A stretch of 12,651 nucleotides of DNA from an uncultured Bacilli bacterium (lineage in GTDB: Bacteria > Bacillota_I > Bacilli_A > RF39 > UBA660), in NCBI GenBank assembly GCA_947593275.1, contig CANQDN010000024.1:1-12651 (forward strand), given 5' to 3'. Position numbers and translations under genes: made by a program. This document shows, piece after piece, positions 10,790 to 12,651 of the stretch. The notes under the pieces are model-generated. The model saw only the letters and a list, made by a program, of their open reading frames with translations. It was not told where the DNA came from and searched no databases. The number at the start of each line of letters is the position of its first letter. The stretch's first letter is position 1.

Positions 10790-11971
10790 ATGAAAAATTT
10801 TACAAATTATACCGTTTATGATAAAAAAGAAAATTATCATGATGATACTAAAGTAGTTCATGGTGCTTTAGGCCATGATCCCATAACGGGCGCAATAAGC
10901 TTTCCCATCTTTCAATCATCTACTTATCGCCATATTGGTGTAAAAGAAAATACCAACTTTAACTATAGTCGTATAATAAATCCAACTCGTGAAGAATTTG
11001 AACGAACAATGGCTCTTTTAGACCATGGATGCGATGCTTTTGCTGTTTCAAGTGGCATGGCTGCCGTATCTTTAGTTTTAACTATGCTAAAAAGTAAAGA
11101 GCATATTTTAATATCTGATGATGTCTATGGTGGAACAGTCAGGGCTTGTACCGAAACTTTAAAAAATAATGGTGTAACTTATACCCAAGTAGATTTCACC
11201 GATTTAGAAGAAGTAAAAAGAAATACCCAAGATAATACTAAAATGATGCTAATTGAAACTCCCACCAATCCCATGATGAAAGTGGCAGATATTAAAAAAA
11301 TCGCTGAATTTGCCCATACCCAAGGTATTACAGTTGTTGTCGATAATACCTTTTTAACTAGTTACTTCCAAAAACCTCTCGATCTTGGCGCCGATATTGT
11401 AATTTATAGTGCTACAAAATATATCGCTGGGCATAATGATGTTTTGGCAGGGGTAGTCGTTGTTAAAACTGAAGAACAAAGAGATTACTTAAAAACTCAA
11501 AATGCTATCTTTGGTGCTTGTTTATCCCCAATGGATTCTTGGCTCGCTTTAAGAGGCTTAAAAACTTTAGCTTTACGAATGGAAAAACATAATAGTAATG
11601 CTAAAAAAATCGCCGAATTTTTAAGAAATCATCCCAAAGTTAAAAAAGTTTACTATGTCGGATTCGAAGACCATCCTGAATATGAGATAACTCTTAAAGA
11701 AACCACTGGTTTTGGTGGAATGATTTCTTTTGAACTCGATTCTATTTCCACTTTAAATAAATTTTTAGAAAAATTAAACCTCATTTTATTCGCGGAAAGC
11801 CTCGGTGGCGTTGAATCTTTAGTTACCCATCCTGCTAGTAGAACTCATACAGAAGTTTCTGAAGAAATAAGAAAAAAACTCGGAATTACTGATACTTTAC
11901 TTCGTCTTTCAGTTGGTATTGAAAATCCTGAAGACTTAATAAATGATTTAAAAAATGCATTGGAGGATTAA
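10790..11971 (+). CDS. Cys/Met metabolism PLP-dependent enzyme (cystathionine gamma-synthase/lyase type)
   Basis: This 393-residue transsulfuration-family enzyme probably acts in the cytoplasm on cystathionine, homocysteine or activated homoserine. Active-site features are Y59-S-R61 (phosphate contact from the neighbouring subunit), SSGMAA (87-92), VVVDNTF with Asp185 binding the pyridine nitrogen, SATKYIAGH with Lys210 forming the Schiff base, and SLGGVESL (337-344). Synthase (MetB), gamma-lyase and beta-lyase cannot be separated reliably by these motifs. ATG 10790 is chosen for the AAGGAAGGA just upstream; an earlier in-frame TTG at 10769 is unlikely. dapF begins at the next base after its TAA, so the two form an operon. 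Confidence 0.9.
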   Translation: MKNFTNYTVYDKKENYHDDTKVVHGALGHDPITGAISFPIFQSSTYRHIGVKENTNFNYSRIINPTREEFERTMALLDHGCDAFAVSSGMAAVSLVLTMLKSKEHILISDDVYGGTVRACTETLKNNGVTYTQVDFTDLEEVKRNTQDNTKMMLIETPTNPMMKVADIKKIAEFAHTQGITVVVDNTFLTSYFQKPLDLGADIVIYSATKYIAGHNDVLAGVVVVKTEEQRDYLKTQNAIFGACLSPMDSWLALRGLKTLALRMEKHNSNAKKIAEFLRNHPKVKKVYYVGFEDHPEYEITLKETTGFGGMISFELDSISTLNKFLEKLNLILFAESLGGVESLVTHPASRTHTEVSEEIRKKLGITDTLLRLSVGIENPEDLINDLKNALED

Positions 11972-12651
11972 ATGAATTTACTAAATTTTACAAAAATGCA
12001 AGCTTATGGCAACGATTATATTTATATTATAGATTTAAAAGAAAAATTAACTAACTTAAATGAATTAGCTAGAAAACTTACAAATCGCCATTTTGGTATT
12101 GGTAGTGATGGTCTAATTTTAATTTGTCCAAGTACTCTTGCCGACTTTAAAATGCGTATCTTTAACCCTGATGGTACTGAAGCCGAAATGTGTGGCAATG
12201 CTTTAAGAAGTGTAGGAAAACTCGTTTTTGTTAAAAATCTTACTACTAAAACTAAATTTACTATTGAAACTAAAGGTGGTATTAAAAATATCGAATTAAT
12301 AATAACTAACGAACAAGTAACTAATATTAAAGCGAATATTGGTAGACCAGTATTTACACCCTCTAAAATACCTGTTAATACCAAAAAAGAGCAATTTATC
12401 CAAGAAAAAGAAACCTTTGCCGATAAAACATTTCTTCTAAATTCTCTTTCATGGGGTAATCCTCATACAGTCATATTTACTACGGATATAGACTCTTTAA
12501 ATCTTGAAAAATACGGCCCTTTAATCGAAAATAATCTTTCTTTATTTCCTAAAAGAACCAATGTAACTTTCGCTGAAATAATTAGCCCCACTGAAATTAA
12601 AATAAGAGAATGGGAAAGGGGAACTGGCGAAACAATCGGGTGCGCAACAGG
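11972..12651 (+). CDS. dapF: Diaminopimelate epimerase DapF (3' end cut by window)
   Basis: DapF interconverts LL- and meso-diaminopimelate for lysine and, usually, peptidoglycan cross-linking. 226 complete codons are present. Visible are KMQAYGNDYI (8-17), FGIGSDGL (41-48), FNPDGTEAEMCGNALR with catalytic Cys74, the SWGNPH segment (160-165) and GTGETIGCAT with the second catalytic Cys224. The family is about 270-280 residues, so roughly 50 residues lie beyond the window. The ATG directly follows the stop of the PLP enzyme, with GGAGG (11962-11966) inside that gene's end. Its co-transcription with a Met/Cys enzyme groups aspartate-family amino acid steps. Confidence 0.95.
   Translation, partial: MNLLNFTKMQAYGNDYIYIIDLKEKLTNLNELARKLTNRHFGIGSDGLILICPSTLADFKMRIFNPDGTEAEMCGNALRSVGKLVFVKNLTTKTKFTIETKGGIKNIELIITNEQVTNIKANIGRPVFTPSKIPVNTKKEQFIQEKETFADKTFLLNSLSWGNPHTVIFTTDIDSLNLEKYGPLIENNLSLFPKRTNVTFAEIISPTEIKIREWERGTGETIGCAT

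Noticed and set aside
12022..12384. 120-codon open frame on the - strand
   Set aside because: It lies entirely opposite dapF, which has all catalytic motifs; no ribosome-binding site or recognisable product.
1..12651. UGA recoded as Trp (Mollicute-like code)
   Set aside because: All Trp codons in the genes are TGG and full-length proteins are read with the standard bacterial code. The absence of TGA stops in 14 genes is within what an AT-rich genome can show.

Overview
The window is AT-rich DNA that looks like a chromosome segment of a low-GC Gram-positive bacterium (Bacillota), probably an uncultured, gut-type Bacilli or Erysipelotrichia-like lineage. Reasons: GGAGG/GGTGAT ribosome-binding sites, consensus sigma-A promoters, a secE-nusG pair, DapF (so a DAP-type cell wall or lysine pathway is likely) and a surface protein of a style I associate with gut Firmicutes. 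Every Trp codon in the genes is TGG. All 14 intact stop codons seen are TAA or TAG.

Region 1 (1-4681): housekeeping genes on the + strand. These are a DUF368/PopT-type polyprenyl-phosphate carrier, secE-nusG (1-bp overlap) ending in a clear terminator, then two FAD-dependent oxidoreductases overlapping by 8 bp. Region 2 (4682-6608): dTMP synthesis. thyA and folA diverge from back-to-back promoters, and folA is followed 1 bp later by a small P-loop nucleotide-kinase-like gene.

Region 3 (6609-10710): an accessory island and the most interesting part. It starts with four tandem, promoter-driven units predicted to make RNAs of about 100 nt on the + strand. Each has the same extended -10 promoter (TTGCAA, 16 bp, TATAAT preceded by TGT) and starts with the same 5' hairpin (GUAGA, a one-nucleotide bulge, then a covarying upper stem). 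Convergent to the third RNA, on the - strand, is a previously unlisted 44-codon gene (6995-7129) with its own promoter, a leader of about 98 nt whose hairpin buries the Shine-Dalgarno, and a 12-nt 5' end that is perfectly complementary to its own 3' UTR. This is the layout of a type I toxin-antitoxin locus (antisense RNA, SD sequestration, 5'-3' fold-back). RNAs 1 and 2 lie over remnants of the same small gene, so they look like orphan antitoxins. RNA 4 converges on a tandem pair of nearly identical XRE regulators. Beyond these lie a membrane-anchored surface protein with a DUF6273-like C-terminus and a self-inhibited (class II) Fic enzyme with a perfect consensus promoter.

Region 4 (10711-12651): housekeeping genes again. 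A Cys/Met-metabolism PLP enzyme is directly followed by dapF, which is cut by the window end. No tRNA, rRNA, CRISPR array, transposase or integrase was seen.
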